Assembly (NCBI GenBank): GCA_000181795.3
Contig: CM012953.1
Span: 9,722,893-9,786,892 of the forward strand
Length of the DNA: 64,000 nucleotides
From: Trichinella spiralis
Taxonomy: Eukaryota > Nematoda > Enoplea > Trichinellida > Trichinellidae
Direction of reading: 5' to 3'
The stretch's first letter is position 1, and the number at the start of each line of letters is the position of its first letter. The notes beneath the pieces were generated by a model. It ran no database searches, was not told where the DNA came from, and saw only the letters and a list, made by a program, of their open reading frames with translations. Both the position numbers and the translations under genes were made by a program. This document shows, one piece after another, positions 35,357-46,038 of the stretch.

Positions 35357-36533
35357 TTTCTCCACCGTCAACAAATGACCAAATGACTACTGATAGGAAT
35401 ACTGATCACGTGTCAACAGAACAACTTTAACACCTAATTTGGACTTTCTCATGCTTATCATAATGTAGACCACAAAACCACGTTACCAACTCATTTTTTG
35501 ACATTCATACCTCTGCTATTTGGTTATTATATTTTTGTGGATTATTTTATAAACTAACTTTTACAAAAAAAACGTGTACAATTTGTGACTGTAGCAAAAT
35601 TTATCAGTAACTTGAGCATCATGCAAAATGGCTAAAGCAAAATAAGTGATAGAAACAAAATTGGAAAATCATTCATCGCATAACTCTCCATTTTTAGAAA
35701 TTTAAATGAAGAATAAATTTGTCAGAAAAAACATGGATGGGCATCCCATTTCCGCATTAGAGATTTGAAAAAAATCAATAAAGACGAATAAATTCCACAA
35801 CTTATTTTCTATCCTTATTCTACGTTCATTTTATTTAGAAAAACATTTTTTAAATCACTGCTTGGAGTTTTCCACCGATAAAATGATAATCAGGTAACAT
35901 TTTTGTAGCCAAGTCATGCAGAGATGATGCAATTTACAGTATAAATGATTGTGTTTATTACGTAAGGTGGTTGGCGTTTGCTGTTTGATTGAGCAGCAGT
36001 TTTGGTAACTATGATCACTACTTTGGTAGTCACGAAGTTTGATGCGTGAAATAGAAAAGCCAAAAACGGAAAACTCCGCTGCATTTCACGGTAAGAAATG
36101 CAATTTTCCTTTTATATTGTTTTACGATAAACAACGTTTAATTTCATTTTCAAACGACCACTTTTCATGATAAAGACTTGGAAATATTGTAATTCACTTG
36201 ATATATTAATGCACTGAGGTTGAATTTAAGATATTTAAAAGTTTTTGAAGTATAATGAAAAACCTTTTTAAATTAATCGAGCCAACAGATGTACATATGT
36301 TTTTTGAATATAGTTAAACAAATGAGGATGAAAACAACACTTTGAGCGGTTATATGATATAGTGATTGTAATTTCCACTGATTTATCACTACATAAAAAC
36401 AGTGATTTCTGAGTATTTTAAGCTAAGCTGAATTTGAGAATAAAATGCATGATGGAAAGATAATCCTATTTCAACTGCCTCTTTTTATATCTGCTCAAAT
36501 TGTAGAATTACTAAAATAAATTCGTGTCTTCTT
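35357..36533. other. Intergenic, FMO upstream region
   Basis: AT-rich with no recognised gene. The right part runs into a foldback repeat. Confidence 0.55.
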
Positions 36534-36555
36534 ATATGTATGTCGTAGGCAAAAT

Positions 36556-36840
36556 GCGTCCTTAGGCAAACCGTGATGAACCTGCCAATCAACCGTGACT
36601 TCAACTAACTCGACGCGTTTCAACGCGTTCTTCTAAGCTGCAGCGAATTTCGTGATTCGCATTAGGAAAAGCTTCCCAGAGCAGTGGCTAAGAGAACACT
36701 ATTATATTAATCGGGGGTGGGGTGGAATTAGGAAAACTGTTCTTTGGAAGTACACATTGCGTAAATAGGAACAAGAAGACGTTCGAGTTAGTTGAATTCA
36801 CGGTTGATTGACATTTTCGCCGCGGTTTGCCTAAGGACGC
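36556..36840. mobile_element. Foldback/MITE-like inverted-repeat element
   Basis: The left end GCGTCCTTAGGCAAACCG (36556-36573) is exactly matched by its reverse complement at 36823-36840. Two inner blocks are also mirrored: AATCAACCGTGA on the left with TCACGGTTGATT on the right, and TTCAACTAACTCGA with its complement. The 285-bp unit could therefore fold into a long interrupted hairpin. The heptamer ATGTATG flanks both sides (36534-36540 and 36844-36850) and may be a target-site duplication. There is no ORF, so it would depend on a transposase elsewhere. The family is not recognised. Confidence 0.7.
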
Positions 36841-37361
36841 GGCATGTATGGACAGCAGTCTTTTAGTTTGCGATTCATTTTGTAATAATTTCAATTATAT
36901 ATTTGAATATCAATCAAATACGACAATTTTTGCACCCAAGAATTCTACAGGGATAAACAAATAGAAATCAAGTTTGAATAGTCTTGGGACAAATGTGTAG
37001 TTTTTGAGCTAGTTGTATTGTTGGAATTCTTGTGAACTATTGATGAGCTTCAGACAGTTTGTCCTTATATTTGCTGAAATGCAGTGTTTGGAGGTGTTAT
37101 GAATATGACGATGATGAAACTATTCATACAAGATAAATCCGCTTTGTTGCCTCAATCATCGTTATTTATTCATTATCACTTTGGAATAGTCATCATTTAT
37201 CCGTATTTTATTGACTTTGTAAATTTGTAAAGCGAAGAAGTGACATGTACATTGATGTAAAAAAGTAAATGTAAAGGTATAAATTGTAACTAAACAAAGC
37301 TAATAAACTTTTTTATTTAATTTAAGGTTATTCTCCAAAACTCTCAAAGAAGACTGGTTAG

Positions 37362-37682
37362 GTGGTCAAAACGGATGAAGGCTTTCTCCATTTACAAGAT
37401 CTCGCAAAACATGATTCATCTTCCAAGTACAAGCTGGAGAATTATTTGCTGGAATCAGTGGAAAGTCATCTGGAAGATATTGGTGACTTGATTTGGTTGC
37501 TTGTCCTGATTGATCTTGACTTGGGTTCTGAACTGCCAGATTCGACTGTATCAAGCGTTTTTGGAAGCTCAATACGTAGACAACTTATAATGCAGTACTG
37601 CAAGCATTTGTTTTTGACAGAGAAAACGAAGCTTCAAAAAAACGAATTCCACAGAAATAATTTCATCTTGTGTGGAGGATGA
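37362..37682 (+). CDS. Unrecognised short ORF in transposon-rich gap
   Basis: About 106 codons open in frame (first codon is not ATG in the longest version). The sequence is acidic and leucine-rich with normal amino acid composition and no family I can name. It lies just upstream of hAT transposase remains on the same strand and may be part of that relic or an exon captured from elsewhere. It could equally be chance. Confidence 0.25.
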   Translation: MVKTDEGFLHLQDLAKHDSSSKYKLENYLLESVESHLEDIGDLIWLLVLIDLDLGSELPDSTVSSVFGSSIRRQLIMQYCKHLFLTEKTKLQKNEFHRNNFILCGG

Positions 37683-38027
37683 ATGGCTGAGGATGCGGAG
37701 GACCAGGACTGTGATACCTTCCTCACCATGCTTTATAAAAGAAAAATACGCTTAAGCGCCGCGTATGGGAAGAAATGGAACTTTGTTATTACAAATATAC
37801 AGCGAAGAATCTAGCAGTGCATCAACCGAATTGGAAAATACTTGTCAGTTCAGTGATGCAGAATATAAACAGTGGAAAAGTTTTTAAGAGCTGCAGTGTA
37901 TGATGATGTTCCGGAGGCGGTGAACTTCTGAGTGCCGCGTTTGCTGCTCCTTTACTTTGTGCAGCTTATTCTTGTTTGTATTATAGTATATTTAATATAA
38001 ATTTGAATTTGAAACTGCAAGGGGCAA

Positions 38028-38637
38028 ATGCAAATGTTATGGTTCATTATGATATTGTTCAAAGCTTCATTGCAAAAAATTTCTTTATGGTTAAAACAAG
38101 TTGAAACAGGAAATTTAACATGGTTTTCAAGACTCAACGAGCTGTTCAGTGGTAAATGTCTCAGCGAAGATTTGAAAAGAAAAATTATAGCACACTTTCC
38201 AAGCCTAGAAGATGAGTTTCTTCGCTATTTTCCTGACGTGGAACCTCAAAACCCGATCAGTAAACTTGTGAGAAATCCATTTTTAGTCAATATCGAAAAT
38301 CTTCCACACGATCTTCAAGAAGAAGCAATTGAATAACAATTCAACAGCCTAGGTTCAAAAAAACCTTGACAAACACAAACGCAGAACCAAAAAGTGTGCC
38401 ATTAGAAAGCTTCTGGGCTGAATATTCAAGCTGAATATAACTTCACAAAGCTTACGTATATTGGGTCCCTTCCCCTCAACGTACCTTTGTGGAAGCCATT
38501 TTAAGCGCTTATGATATTTAATGCGCAGCATCGCAACAGGTTAAACGTTGAAAGCGACTTACGATGTACCTTATCGCCCAATGCCCCAAGTATACACAAC
38601 ATCGTGTACGCTGAAAATGCTTTGAATTTGAATTGAT
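38028..38637 (+). pseudogene. Degenerate hAT-superfamily transposase (ZBED/SCAND3-like)
   Basis: The frame ending at 38336 reads WFSRLNELFSG, LEDEFLRYFPD and KLVRNPFLVN, then LPHDLQEEAIE. This is the usual order in hAT proteins of the ZBED5/SCAND3 type just before the dimerisation domain. After a stop, fragments continue in shifted frames: PLESFWAEYS, then PFPSTYLCGSHF (corresponding to the conserved STYLCE.AFS block) and HRNRLNVESDLRCTLS. At least two frameshifts and several stops break it. The N-terminal BED finger and the first catalytic region are not visible. It is a dead copy; no TIRs were identified. Confidence 0.75.
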
Positions 38638-39035
38638 TAGTCCATTGTTGTTTACAGAACCTACAGTCTGTTTGCCGCTATATTAGAATTATTATTTTGG
38701 TTGTCGTAATTATTTTATATTTATGCACCAGAATCCCCTATACTGTGCAAAACAAGTAAATTTATACTAAAAAATATTCGTTTCTCGTTTCATTAAGTTT
38801 AGAACACTGGAATGCGTGATGAACGAAGTTAATCAATAAACAATCTAATTATCGTGATACCAGCATGATAATAAAATGCAGTCCACTAATGAAATTAAAA
38901 TCCATCCATCGCAGCGAAGGTGTCAGAGTTAATTTGACACTGCATTCAGTTCGGGGCTTCTGAAACGCACTGTTGTAATCTGTTGCTTTGAACAAAAAAT
39001 TCGGTTGATAATAAAAATTAGAAGTGAAAAATATA

Positions 39036-39175
39036 TGTTACGCTTAATGTTGAGAATTGCCTATTATTGATAATAGGCAAGCGTTTTGCCTATTATTGAT
39101 AGTAGGCAATAAGCATTTGTCTAATATTGAAAAAAACAGCTTACGAGTCATGCTGTATGTTGAAATGCTTTTATT
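39036..39175. repeat. Left TIR of integrase element
   Basis: Reverse complement of 41743-41852 with few mismatches. It contains an internal duplication: the segment reading GCCTATTATTGATA occurs twice. The match ends at TTTTATT. Confidence 0.85.
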
Positions 39176-39221
39176 AATGATATTTGTATTTATTATCAGA
39201 AACAAATGTATCGCACGAGGT

Positions 39222-40787
39222 TTATATATTATTGCATGACTTCCCGGGGTGACAACGAGAATTGCATAGTACTCTTTTTCTGCTGCAACTGCATCGACCA
39301 GATGAGCAGCCGGATAGGCACATGCACTTAGCATATCCTTGGCCGCCCGTAGCTTTAGTTACTGCAGTTCTAAGAGGAATTTTGGTGTCAGGTGCTTCAT
39401 CAATTGATAGTAAATTTTCCGATATCACTTGTAAATCTGCAGCTGTAAACTTGGATGCCAATTTTCCTTCTCTGCAACCAACAGTGTACATTCCTTCACA
39501 TTCCGCCATGACAAGTACTAAGAAGGTTTTGGGATCCGCGGGTCCACGATCCACGTCTGGCACTCTCAGTGTACAATTCTGACCGATTTGGAGCGGTATT
39601 AACACTTTCTTAGATCGTCGTGTCATTTTTGCTGCTGCTCTAGTCTGCCCTGAAGCTGCTTCTTTTCGTGCTTTGCTAAAAGTCTCAGGAAAATGTTTCA
39701 TAATATTGCTTTCATTTTCTTCATAGTTTTTTCCAGCTCTGTTCAAACTATCTTCATCATTGGCTTCATGAGATGTCAAAAATTCTTCAATTTCTTCTTC
39801 TGTTTTCGCTGCAGCAACTAGTGACTTTGGCAGGACGTAAGACTCCAGTCCAATTCGTGACTCCTCTCCAAATGTCACTTTGAATGGACTTTGTCCTGTT
39901 GTTTCATGAATGCTAACATTTATTTGCCATTGAACAAATTTCAGTCCCAATGACCATCTGTTGCATTCATTTTCTCGCATCCATATTGCCAGTTTGTCTT
40001 GCACAACGCCGTTTAGGCGCTCAACCGTACCTTGGCTCTGAGGATGCCTGGGTCTACCCGTGACAAGCTTCAACTCTGGCAAACATGTTTTGAGTTCCGC
40101 AATTATGGAATTTAAAAATTCCCCACCGTTGTCGGATTGCAGAATGCTGGGAGCGCAGGACGTTAAAAAGATTTCGAGCAGCTTCGATGCCACTTCTTCC
40201 GTCCGTTTTGACTTTAGCGGACTTAAAATGCAGAACTTCGTAAAGTGATTCAAATAAGTCATGATATATTTAAAATCACCATCAGGCATGGTTTGAAAAT
40301 TTATCAAGTCCACGTGGGCTCGTGACATCAAATTTGTACTAACCAGTGGTTTAACAACTAGGCTTTTTGGAAACATTCTGGCCCTCTTCTTATGGCATTC
40401 TTCACAAAACGTGAGAAACAAATGGCAAGCTTCTTGTGTGACGTTCGCCCATTTATTCTGTGCTTCTCGAAAGTCTTTTTTTCTCCACCATGACCAATCT
40501 TTTGATGAGCATCATTGATAATATCAAACATTTCTTCAATAGAGGCGATGCATCTTATTGCCTCATTCTTGCCCAAGCGGGATTAGTTTATTTTCTTCGC
40601 CGATTTTTAAAACTCCATACCGATTTTTTAAATTATAATCACAAGCAGATTTTAAACCATCTGACTGGATTCGCAAAATGTCAGTAATCATTTGATCTTG
40701 CTGTGAAATCAAAAAAATCGTTCCATTCTGTCCTTTTTCTCTGATCAGAGCACGGAGCTTTTCTTCAAACACAGCCTTTCTATCCAT
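39222..40787 (-). pseudogene. KRBA2/SCAND3-like integrase, two frameshifts
   Basis: The main open frame, 40421-39222, encodes an rve integrase core with the DDE triad in HVDLINF, LQSDNGGEF and GTVERLNG; the second D and the E are about 36 residues apart. The frame continues to a Cys-rich tail (CMCLSGCSSGRCSCSRKR...CHPGKSC) typical of KRBA2-like transposon integrases. Upstream, the HHCC zinc-binding part is split. The start at 40787 runs to about 40563 in one frame (LIREKGQNG...). A second frame holds FDIINDAHQKIGHGG, and the third supplies TFCEECHKKRA. One frameshift lies near 40565 and one at an A7 run near 40472. The copy is therefore probably inactive unless these are assembly errors. Confidence 0.8.
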
Positions 40788-41040
40788 CAGAAGAACATTA
40801 ACAAATGAGGAAGTGGTTGAATGTTACTTCCTGATTATACGTAAAATCATGCTCCAACGATTTGTAGCTGAACTTGTTGCTACTAGATTTGATGTAGACT
40901 TCTGGGTTTGATGTCAGATAAGTGGATAATATGTCTGCAAAATTTGGAATGTGGTGCCAACACTTTTAATTTATCCACAAATGGCGCCAATACTTACGCT
41001 AAAGACTGCGATGTCGAATGCCCATTGAAATAAAAAAATT

Positions 41041-41520
41041 TTAATTGTGTCCTTCGACTTGGCGCCGTTCAACTTTTTATGCTGGCATCATCAAATGGTT
41101 TATATGGAATTTTATCAAAAGCGTCTATTTCTATTTCTATTTGTAACGACTGAAGAAAACTGTTCTAAGAAGTGTCAACTAACAGTGATAGCTGCTTGGC
41201 GATTTTCTTGTGAACATTATAATGCTGACAGATCAGCGATGACGCATTTGGCATTTAGAAGGGATATTGCAGCTCATCTCCTGTGAGCAAGACCGCTACA
41301 GATCTTAAGGCCTAAACGTAATGATATTTGCCAAGCAGTTTGCGAAGCTCACGTGGACATTTCCTGCAGTCAAGTACGCAGGGTCGTTGCACAGTTCACG
41401 AAAAAACTGCAGAAATCATTGTGTTCAGTGTGGCAAACGGCTTCACCAGATAGGTTTCCCAATATATCATCAGCAGCTCAATATCATGATAGTATTGTGT
41501 AACGGTTGCTGCCAATATGT
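41041..41520 (+). pseudogene. piggyBac-like transposase fragment inside integrase element
   Basis: In one frame, SKKCQLTVIAAWRF then LAFRRDIAAHLL resembles the piggyBac region following the last catalytic Asp (KKWW...VVNAWRL...LEFRREI). In another frame, about 200 bases later, NHCVQCGKRLHQ...FPIYHQ resembles the C-terminal Cys-rich domain, with several expected Cys residues missing. Stops and a frame change show decay. It lies on the opposite strand to the integrase and between it and the right TIR, so it is either a nested insertion or captured sequence. Similarity is judged by eye. Confidence 0.45.
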
Positions 41521-41742
41521 TTACTGTTCAACAGTGATGAATTGTGGAAATAAACACCGTATACTGCTTTCATGAAGACACTGCAGTGTACAATATTCCC
41601 AAATTGGTACACGATAAAAAACAACTTTCAAATTATTTTTTCATAATGATTTTTCATTTATATCTTAACTAACTCTCAAGGACTGTATCTGCAAAATTAA
41701 GTATTCACTTCAACTGGATAACAATTCAGTCACTAAATGGTG

Positions 41743-41852
41743 AATAAAAGCATTTCAACATACAGCGTGACTCGTAAGCCATTTTTTCAATATTAGGCAA
41801 ATGCTTATTGCCTTCTATCAATAATAGGCAATTTTCAACATTAAGCGTAACA
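41743..41852. repeat. Right TIR of integrase element
   Basis: 110 bp, the inverted counterpart of 39036-39175, ending GCGTAACA and followed by TATA. Confidence 0.85.
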
Positions 41853-42045
41853 TATATATTAAAAGAGTCTGTTGCAATATATTATTTTTATTTTGTTAAA
41901 ATCAGACAATTTCCAAGCCAATACCAACCAATTTTCAATAATAAATCAATCAACTGAATGAATGATTAAGAAAACAAAACATACAATAACCTTGTCATTA
42001 TTAATTCATTAATTAATTGTTTCACAATTCGATCGGATCATCCAT

Positions 42046-43569
42046 TCAATAACCATTCGGATCTCTGTAGTGGCGTTGAAGTTTATTGCTACCAAGAGCA
42101 ACTTTTAGCTGATGTTTCGTTTGATGACGTTGAATGAATTTTTGATCTTTTCTCCGGATTGTCGCCACTTCTTTAGTTGTCGAACGCCAACCTAAACCTT
42201 TGTACTTTTTCACCACTCTGTCGATTTCATTTAAATTCGAATGTCGTCCGTTTTCAGGAGGAAGAAGCCGAAGATTCTGCTTGAAATATCGAAATAAACT
42301 TCGATGACCAATCACAGCACCTGCATGAAACAAAATAATGATTCAAAAAATGAAGATATTAATTTCAAAAATAATATGCAAAACAAATTAACACTGCTTG
42401 TAAAATAACTTTCTATTTTTCGCTTTCAACAAACAGACCACCACAATTTTTCAAAATCTGCAAAATACACATACCAGATGGCAATGTAAGATGATACGGA
42501 TCGCCAGATTCCAAAAGGGATAAATCATAACCATCGTCACTTTCGTCATCACTGCTCATCTCATACTCGTAATTGTAAAAATCGCTGTACTCCAACATGG
42601 CATCGTTGTCGTGGTACAATTTACAGTGACACTTGTCGCGCATGTGAGTTTGAACCGATACAGCAGAGTGGAATGCTTTCCCTCTGTCTCTACACCACAA
42701 GCACTCAAAAGAAGAATAAACTTTTGTATCTGAAAAAATTTTTGAAAAAAAAATAACAGACAATTCATATTTCATAAACGCTGCCAAGCTGAAATAATTA
42801 ATTAATTCACTTACTCAAATGAGAGATAAGACCTTGCAAATTGCAACAGTAATCAACTTCTGGAATGAAAAATCCATGCCGAAGTGACATGTGCTCCAAG
42901 TTGTGTTCCAAATCGGCCGCTTTGTGCGTGCAAAATAAGCACTGCTGAAGAACTTCTGGGGAATATTTTTCTAAAAATCACGAGAACGTGGGTGGTGTTT
43001 CATTTTTGAAAATTTTAAAACAAGCAATACATGTAGTAAGTATTACATATTTCATTTTTTCTCAGCAACATTTCAACATACCTGACTTTTTGGATGGCTC
43101 TTCTTCAACTTCACTTTGAACAAGATTACTGCCTTGAAATGCGATGTCGTTCTCATCGATTTCTCCATCCAGGCCATTCTCCTCCAGGAACTGCTTGTAA
43201 TGAATTACATTTTCCTGGTGAAGTTTGGATCGAATATGGGCTTGATAACTTTCGAGCGATCGAAAATTCTTGTTGCACACCTTGCAGAATTCTACTTTGG
43301 AAGTGTTGTCCGAAGTCTGCAAAAAAATGCAAATGCAGATGAATAAATTGATTAATTAAATTCAAAAACAGCCTTGTGATCCCACTGACCTCCGCCTTGT
43401 GCTCAACTACTTTGGCTTCAAATTCTTCCAACTTCACCGGTGCCAAATCTGCAATTTCTCGTTTCAAATTGTAAACATGCCACTCGGAATGAAAATGCTG
43501 TCTCTGCAAAGTACGATTTTCAAAAACTACACGACATGTGTTACAAGATGCACCAGTTGTTAACGACAT
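42046..43569 (-). CDS. ZNF622: ZNF622 / REI1-like pre-60S zinc-finger protein
   Basis: Five exons: 43569-43390, 43316-43082, 42970-42815, 42729-42475, 42320-42046; 366 aa, somewhat shorter than human (477). The cytoplasmic Rei1/ZNF622 family helps release the Arx1-type export factor from maturing 60S subunits. Four zinc-finger regions are visible. Finger 1 is CNTCRVVFENRTLQRQH with EWH. Finger 2 is CKVCNKNFRSLESYQAH with KLH. Finger 3 is CLFC with paired His. Finger 4 is CLWCRDRGKAFHSAVSVQTH. The C-terminal block GHRSLFRYFKQN and the closing LGWRST...NKLQRHYRDPNGY are the most conserved part. An acidic SSDDESDDGYD precedes LTLPSG. The start follows the first ATG; 234 bp separates the stop codon of the upstream DMAC2-like gene from this ATG. 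Confidence 0.94.
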
Positions 43570-43802
43570 TATTGTTGCTTATGCACTGAAAATCCAATAA
43601 ACAATTATCATCATCATCAACAATTTCAAATATTATTACAATATAGCAAATTTCTCTCTGCTAATAATAACGGATAGTACCGCCAGTTTTGAAATTTCAC
43701 AAATAAAAATTCAATAGAAAAAAAATTTATTCCTAAAATCTGAAAAGCAAAATACACCAACACCAACAACATACGAACGAACACACACACAGATCACCAC
43801 AA

Positions 43803-46038
43803 TTAATTCACTACGGTGGGTGACTTTTTCGGCTGTTCAAGCAACACATCCTCTTTGTCCAATATTTCCATTTTCACCGCCAACTGTTGCACACGCTCCT
43901 TCCACGTTGGTCCTCCTGGACGAGCAGGCCTCAAAAATGAATGCAAGAAGCGGTTCTCGTCGGCAGCACGTCGCGCCTCCACTTGAAGCACCCGTTCGGT
44001 CTCTTGGCTCCATTCTCCGGACGGCGAACCGGCTAGCAGATGCTTCAACTTCCCATCCGACAATCGATTCACCTCCTCAATCACGTCGTCCGGCAAACAG
44101 GGTACATCTTTTCTTATTTGACTGACAAAAATAGGCATCTCATCGTCGGCAAGGCTCGCCTGCTCCGGGATGTTGCCAGCCAAGTAATACAGTTCGTCGA
44201 GGTTGTCTTTCAAAAAGGCATTCCCTTTGGCGTCTTGGTAGACATTTTCGTGCGACAACAATTTCAAATCTTTCCCAAAATTCGCCAAAGCCAGTTCGTA
44301 ATCCAAGCCGACCACCTGAAGTTGTGGAAGCGTATCTTCGAGCCGGACTGCCACTACCCCGATGTTTTTCACCTGATCCAAACCTTCCAGACGCAAATAC
44401 TTCAACTTCCTGATCATGCAAAAAAAGAAACATGGACCGTCAGAAATGTTTTCCAACACAACATAAACACTGTGCTGCTCACTTCAAGCAACTCAAAGCG
44501 CTCAAACCATCAGCTGTCAACTTGGAACAATAGCTCAAATCCAAAAATTCCAGTGTATTCTCAAACTGTTTCATCTGAGACATGCACCAGTCGTTCACAT
44601 ATTCACAGTTTTTTAAACTTAAAAATCGAATTTTTTCCAAATTCACTACATATTTTCAATAATTACAATCACATAATACATACTGTTATTATTATTCAAT
44701 TATTAACTTACCCAAATTACTCAACCCTTCAAACATCAAAGCCGTATTAGAAGCATCAATTCCTTCTATATATAAATCTAATAATACAAAATTTCAAACA
44801 TTATTGATTGCAAAAATACAAATAATACAAAAAAACTCACCTGGTAACTTTTTACCGGGAAGAATATATTCACCTCTGCTGTTTACCCGATGCCAGCGGC
44901 TATCGCTAAAAAATTTCACAGCTCCACCTCGATGAACAATAAAATGCGCAGCAGCCAAATCAGGACCCAACAACAAGTGCCTTTCGGGCAAAAATCTAAA
45001 ATACTTTAAATTAATATACTATGTAAATGGAAAAAAATTAAGTTGCGGATTGCATTGAGGAAAATATAAATTTTGTATAAATCAAAGTATTTACCTCTGA
45101 TCGTATTGAAGATTGATCAAGTTCTCATAACGATAAAATTGTCGAATAGTGGAGGGAGATAAATCCAAATAACGATATTTGGAAAATTTGTTTGCAGTTT
45201 CATATGAAATTCCGCCTTTTTCAGCTATTGTCAAATTACCTGGGTCCTTGCCTGGAGGAGCTAAAAAATTAATAAATTGCGTTGACAACTAACTGTATTT
45301 ACTACTTTAACTAATTTGCACAAACAGAATCAATTTAAGAGCAAAATTTACACAACAAAAAATTTTTTTAATAATTTTATCAAATTCATCAACAATATAT
45401 GCATTAAGTATTTGCTTCGAGTGATTTCAACACAGATAAATGATAATCGAGTAAAACAAACTCAAACATCAACAACAGAAAACACTAGATCGGGTACTCT
45501 TCACAAACAATTAAGAATAATACATTTTAAACAATTAAATGAAAATACTCAAAAAACAATATAACAAATACACATAATTCACAATAAGAAATAACTTAAA
45601 ATGTAATAAAATAGACAAATAAAATGCTAGTTAATTATGAAAATCCTCCATCAACAAATGACGCATTCTCACACTGAATACATAGTAAACAATGGCATTA
45701 CATTAAAAAAAACAAAATTTTCAAATTATACAATCTGAACATATTTCAAAGAAATATTTAAATATGATTAAATTTAAAGCAATTCAAGTTTAATAATAAA
45801 AATAGTTAAATATAACTTAAAATTAATAAGTACCAAACTTTTCAACTTCTGGCGTTAAAAATAATGGACCAATATAGGCACGCTGACTTCTTTTCGTTTG
45901 TTCAGCCTCTACTAAAGCCTTCTCAGCTTCTTGCCATCTTCTGAAGATTCTCCAGAAATACAATGATCGCTGATTTTGCTGATATGCAAAACACTGATGT
46001 TTCAAAATCACATTTTCAAAATCAAAGAAACGCATCAT
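43803..46038 (-). CDS. DMAC2: DMAC2-like (ATP5S-like) mitochondrial LRR protein with C-terminal extension
   Basis: Six exons: 46038-45834, 45260-45095, 44995-44841, 44777-44712, 44645-44483, 44409-43803; 453 aa. The core resembles the distal membrane-arm assembly protein DMAC2/ATP5S-like, which helps assemble the membrane arm of respiratory complex I: FLPERHLLLGPDLAAAHF, GGAVKF, GIDASNT, NDWCM and a leucine-rich repeat run LEFLDLSYCSKLT...GLSALSCLK...LKYLRLEGL. The N-terminus starts MMRFFDF and lacks acidic residues apart from two, compatible with a mitochondrial leader but not a clear one. After the last LRR (VVGLDYE) the protein continues about 155 residues. The tail is charged (ERVLQVEARRAADENRF, TWKERVQQLAVKMEILD) and unlike the short human tail. 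The extension is unrecognised. Confidence 0.85.

Larger units (their letters stand above)
39036..41852 (-). mobile_element. Ginger/KRBA2-like integrase DNA transposon with long TIRs
   Basis: The outer ends are TGTTACGC (39036) and GCGTAACA (to 41852), flanked by TATA on both sides (39032-39035 and 41853-41856), a candidate 4-bp target-site duplication. Inverted repeats span 39036-39175 and 41743-41852 and match closely over about 110 bp. The left copy carries an extra tandem unit of about 29 bp. Inside, on the minus strand, is an integrase gene. No reverse transcriptase, gag or LTR is seen, and 2817 bp leaves little room for one. TGT...ACA ends, long TIRs and an rve integrase fit what is known of Ginger-type transposons; assignment to that superfamily is inference. 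Confidence 0.8.

Noticed and set aside
39222-40787. Integrase as part of an LTR retrotransposon or endogenous retrovirus
   Set aside because: No LTRs, primer-binding site, RT, RNase H or gag; ends are inverted, not direct, repeats.
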